Source: Actinomycetes bacterium (GTDB lineage: Bacteria; Actinomycetota; Acidimicrobiia; Acidimicrobiales; Acidimicrobilacustridaceae). Taken from it: a stretch of 64,000 bases of DNA. The stretch spans positions 1 through 64,000 of the forward strand of contig JAKOVR010000167.1 of NCBI GenBank assembly GCA_029782025.1, in the 5' to 3' direction. A program made the position numbers and the translations under genes. The notes beneath the pieces were generated by a model. The model made no database searches. It was not told the origin of the DNA and saw nothing but the letters and a program-made list of their open reading frames with translations. Every line of letters begins with the position of its first letter. Position 1 is the first letter of the stretch. Below, piece after piece: positions 62,025 through 64,000 of the stretch.

Positions 62025-63248
62025 ATGGTCGGCGTGCGGCCGGCGGTGGTGCTCCTCGTCATGGCCCTGGCCGTCGCCTCGGCGTTCGGGTCGGCTGCGA
62101 TCAGCGCAGCCCTGCTGCTGCTCGTCGTCGCGCTCGTGGCCGAGGCGTTCCGGCACGAGCTGCGTGGATCCGACCTTCCGAAGGACGCGCTCCTCTTCCT
62201 GCCGGTGCTCGGCTGGAAGGCCGCCACCCGGGCCGTCACCACCTCGCCCGCCGAGGCCTTCCGCCTCCACGACGCGTGGTACCGCGCGCCGTACGTGGCC
62301 GTGGCCGCCGTGCGGCCCAGGGCGGCCGAGGTACGACGGATCCTCCACGCCCTGTTCGCCAGCCATGCCGCCGTCGCCTTGTGGGCGCTGGGTCAACGGT
62401 CGTTCGGGTTGCCGTCGTTCGCCGAGCCGCTCGTCGATGTAGAGTCGCAGCGGTTCCAGGGATTCGCCGGCCATCCGAACAGCTACGCCGGCTCGATCGC
62501 CGTCGTCCTGATGGTCGATCTGGCCGTGGGGCTCCTCGCCGACCGCCGCCTCCTCCTCTACATGCCGGCGCTGGGCCTCGGCTCGGTGTTCGCCGGGTCG
62601 AGGGGATGGTGGATCGGCGTGGCGGCCGCCTTCGCCCTCCTCCTCGTGTCGACCCGGTCGGCCCGGCTCACCGCCCGGGCGCTGGGGGTGGCGATCCTCG
62701 CCGTGCTCGTGACCGTCGCCATCGTCCCCGGCTTGGCGTCGAGGATCGACGCCGGCCTCGATCCCGACCAGAACCAGTACCGCATCCACTTCTGGGAGAT
62801 CTCGTGGCAGGTCTTCACCGAACACCCCGTGATCGGGGTGGGTGGCGGCATGCTCCCGGCCTACCTCGGCCCCCATGTCGAGCGGGGCGAGATCGACAAC
62901 GCCGCGCAGGGTCACAGCCTGTACCTGCACGAGCTGGCCGAGGGTGGCGTCCCGGGGCTCGTCCTCGTCGTCGGGCTGCTGGCGTGGTTCCTCGTCAAGC
63001 ACCTGCGCGCCGGCTGGCGGTCGCCGTCACCGTTGGCCCGGTCGCTGCACGTGGGCGCGGCCATGGTCATCGTGGCGCTGCTGGTGGAAGGCGTCTTCGA
63101 TCACAACTTCAGCAACGCCGTCGTGTCGGCGCACGTGAGCCTGGTGCTGGGCCTGGCTCAGGGTCACCAGCGCCGTGACGACGACGAGGCCGCTACCATC
63201 ACCGCCGGCCTCGAGGCGGCACAGGGCGGCCCGACCGATCGACCATGA
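62025..63248 (+). CDS. O-antigen ligase/polymerase-like membrane protein
   Basis: The roughly 407-residue polytopic protein has about ten hydrophobic helices, starting RPAVVLLVMALAVASAFGSA. The ligase signature is QYRIHFWEISWQVFTEHPVI followed by GVGGGMLPAYLG, with an extracytoplasmic loop before HSLYLHELAEGGVPG. This family includes O-antigen ligases and Wzy polymerases that use polyprenyl-linked glycans at the outer face. The GTG at 62034 is 7 nt after a CAAGAT hexamer and may be the true start; ATG 62025 overlaps it. It lies between the FkbM methyltransferase and the partial DegT-like gene, whose ATG overlaps its stop by 4 bp. Confidence 0.78.
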   Translation: MVGVRPAVVLLVMALAVASAFGSAAISAALLLLVVALVAEAFRHELRGSDLPKDALLFLPVLGWKAATRAVTTSPAEAFRLHDAWYRAPYVAVAAVRPRAAEVRRILHALFASHAAVALWALGQRSFGLPSFAEPLVDVESQRFQGFAGHPNSYAGSIAVVLMVDLAVGLLADRRLLLYMPALGLGSVFAGSRGWWIGVAAAFALLLVSTRSARLTARALGVAILAVLVTVAIVPGLASRIDAGLDPDQNQYRIHFWEISWQVFTEHPVIGVGGGMLPAYLGPHVERGEIDNAAQGHSLYLHELAEGGVPGLVLVVGLLAWFLVKHLRAGWRSPSPLARSLHVGAAMVIVALLVEGVFDHNFSNAVVSAHVSLVLGLAQGHQRRDDDEAATITAGLEAAQGGPTDRP

Positions 63249-64000
63249 TGACTGAGCGCGACCCCGATGCCCGTGGGCGGATCGAGCGACGGGCGGCCGA
63301 AGCGCTCGGGCGTCGCTTCGCCGTGTTCACGTGGTCGTTGGCCGATGCCGTGGCGGTGGTCCTGCAGAACCGGATCGCCACGAGGGGGGCCGTGGCCGTC
63401 CCCCTGTCGGCCCCGCCGGCCGTGCTGGAGGGCATCGAGGCCGCGGGCCATGTGGCCCTGCCGGTGTCGACGCACGCGGCGTCGCTGCAGTTCGACCCCG
63501 ATGCGCTCCGTCGTGCCCTCGACGGGTCGGGGGTGGCGGCGGTCGTGGCGTGGCGGCCGGCCGGGCAACCCCTCGAGCCGGCCCTCGCGGCGGTGCTCGG
63601 CGCCGCCTCCGTCCCGGTGTTCGATGCGCTGCCCCGCACGCCCGGTCCGGCCTCGTCGCCGGACGCGGCGATCGGGCCGTCGACCCGGCCGGCGGCGACC
63701 TGTCTCGTGGTGGGCGACGGACGGGCACCAGCGGCGGTGGTGGGCACCGATGACGTCGTGTTGGCCGATCTCGTGCGCACCGCTCGCTGCACCGGTCCGG
63801 CGCTCGATCGGTGGGCGGCCACCATGCTGGCCAGCCTCCACGAGCACGACGCCCTCGGCGCGGCGCGGTTGGCGGCCGGGCACCGCCTGCTGCTCGACCT
63901 CGTGGACGAGCTCCCGCTGGTGGCGTCGGCCCGGGCGGGCGTGACCGGGTGGGGCGGCGCGCCGGAGCTCGTGGTGGCGGGTCAGGACGGCGAGGCTTCG
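63245..64000 (+). CDS. Partial DegT-like protein (runs off the right edge)
   Basis: The frame is open from ATG 63245 (overlapping the ligase stop, ATGA) to the end, 252 codons without a stop. The sequence has the alternating pattern of DegT/DnrJ/EryC1 aminotransferases: AVAVPLSAPPAVLEGIEAAG near residue 50, VALPVSTHAASLQFDPDALR near residue 70, then VVAWRPAGQPLEPALAAVLG and VPVFDALPRTP. The catalytic lysine region, if present, would lie beyond the window. Several canonical residues of active DegT enzymes are absent, so it may be a degenerate homologue. A sugar-nucleotide or polysaccharide role is inferred from its neighbours. Confidence 0.6.
   Translation, partial: MMTERDPDARGRIERRAAEALGRRFAVFTWSLADAVAVVLQNRIATRGAVAVPLSAPPAVLEGIEAAGHVALPVSTHAASLQFDPDALRRALDGSGVAAVVAWRPAGQPLEPALAAVLGAASVPVFDALPRTPGPASSPDAAIGPSTRPAATCLVVGDGRAPAAVVGTDDVVLADLVRTARCTGPALDRWAATMLASLHEHDALGAARLAAGHRLLLDLVDELPLVASARAGVTGWGGAPELVVAGQDGEAS

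Noticed and set aside
1-64000. tRNA, rRNA, riboswitch or T-tract rho-independent terminators
   Set aside because: No tRNA T-arm-like or rRNA sequence was seen by eye, no known riboswitch core was recognised, and hairpins here lack convincing T-tracts; a covariance-model scan would be decisive.

Overview
The window is gene-dense, very GC-rich DNA (roughly three quarters G+C by eye) with GTG starts, 4-bp stop/start overlaps and strong third-position GC bias. It carries no rRNA, tRNA, CRISPR array or transposase that I can see. The gene content is several cytochrome P450s, several acyl-CoA dehydrogenases and acyl-CoA ligases, a DUF35 protein, a DUF222/HNH protein, Thr-rich lipoproteins and a recC-recB-recD operon. 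This fits a chromosomal segment of a high-GC actinobacterium, possibly class Acidimicrobiia; that assignment is an inference. About 20 genes lack a Shine-Dalgarno sequence and instead carry a TANNNT hexamer 6-8 nt before the start codon, which suggests leaderless transcription. Genes with a leader usually do have an AGGAG-like site.

Layout. 1-9.7 kb: end of an acyl-CoA dehydrogenase, a CHAD protein, ppnP, two polytopic membrane proteins, a TVGYGD channel with RCK-like domains, and a GMC oxidoreductase with its subunit-3-like partner. 9.7-17.1 kb: a P450 overlapping tsaC/Sua5, a secreted-protein remnant beside a lower-GC orphan gene, a VWA lipoprotein, an enoyl-CoA hydratase and a zinc-peptidase lipoprotein. 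17.1-22.3 kb: DUF35 protein, epimerase, a lower-GC patch with a nucleotidyltransferase and a DUF222/HNH protein, and a membrane-anchored molybdopterin oxidoreductase. 22.5-30.9 kb: fatty-acid desaturase, P450, a VOC enzyme fused to four Asp-rich repeats, methyltransferase, SDRs, Nudix hydrolase, a small RBS-led gene and a DUF2332 protein. 31-39.6 kb: two AMP-forming ligases, an adjacent pair of acyl-CoA dehydrogenases and small zinc-ribbon proteins. 39.9-43 kb: a Tat-exported seven-repeat protein, a PIG-L deacetylase and a methyltransferase. 43-52 kb: recCBD. 52-60.4 kb: carotenoid oxygenase, P450, amidohydrolase, alpha/beta hydrolase, and a ligase-dehydrogenase pair. 60.5-64 kb: a lipoprotein, then the start of a probable surface-polysaccharide cluster (FkbM methyltransferase, O-antigen ligase-like protein, and a partial DegT-like protein running off the edge).

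How parts may work together. Three sites TGAAC-N4-GTTCA stand at the promoters of two acyl-CoA ligases and at a divergent P450/amidohydrolase pair. A second operator-like motif, TCTRAYRNNCCRTCARA, stands before another ligase, an acyl-CoA dehydrogenase and an SDR. They suggest two scattered regulons for catabolism through CoA thioesters, controlled by regulators encoded outside the window. The most distinctive DNA feature is a family of 47-49 bp palindromes built on GGGTGCG, found just downstream of stop codons, including between convergent genes; they may be terminators or REP-like elements.
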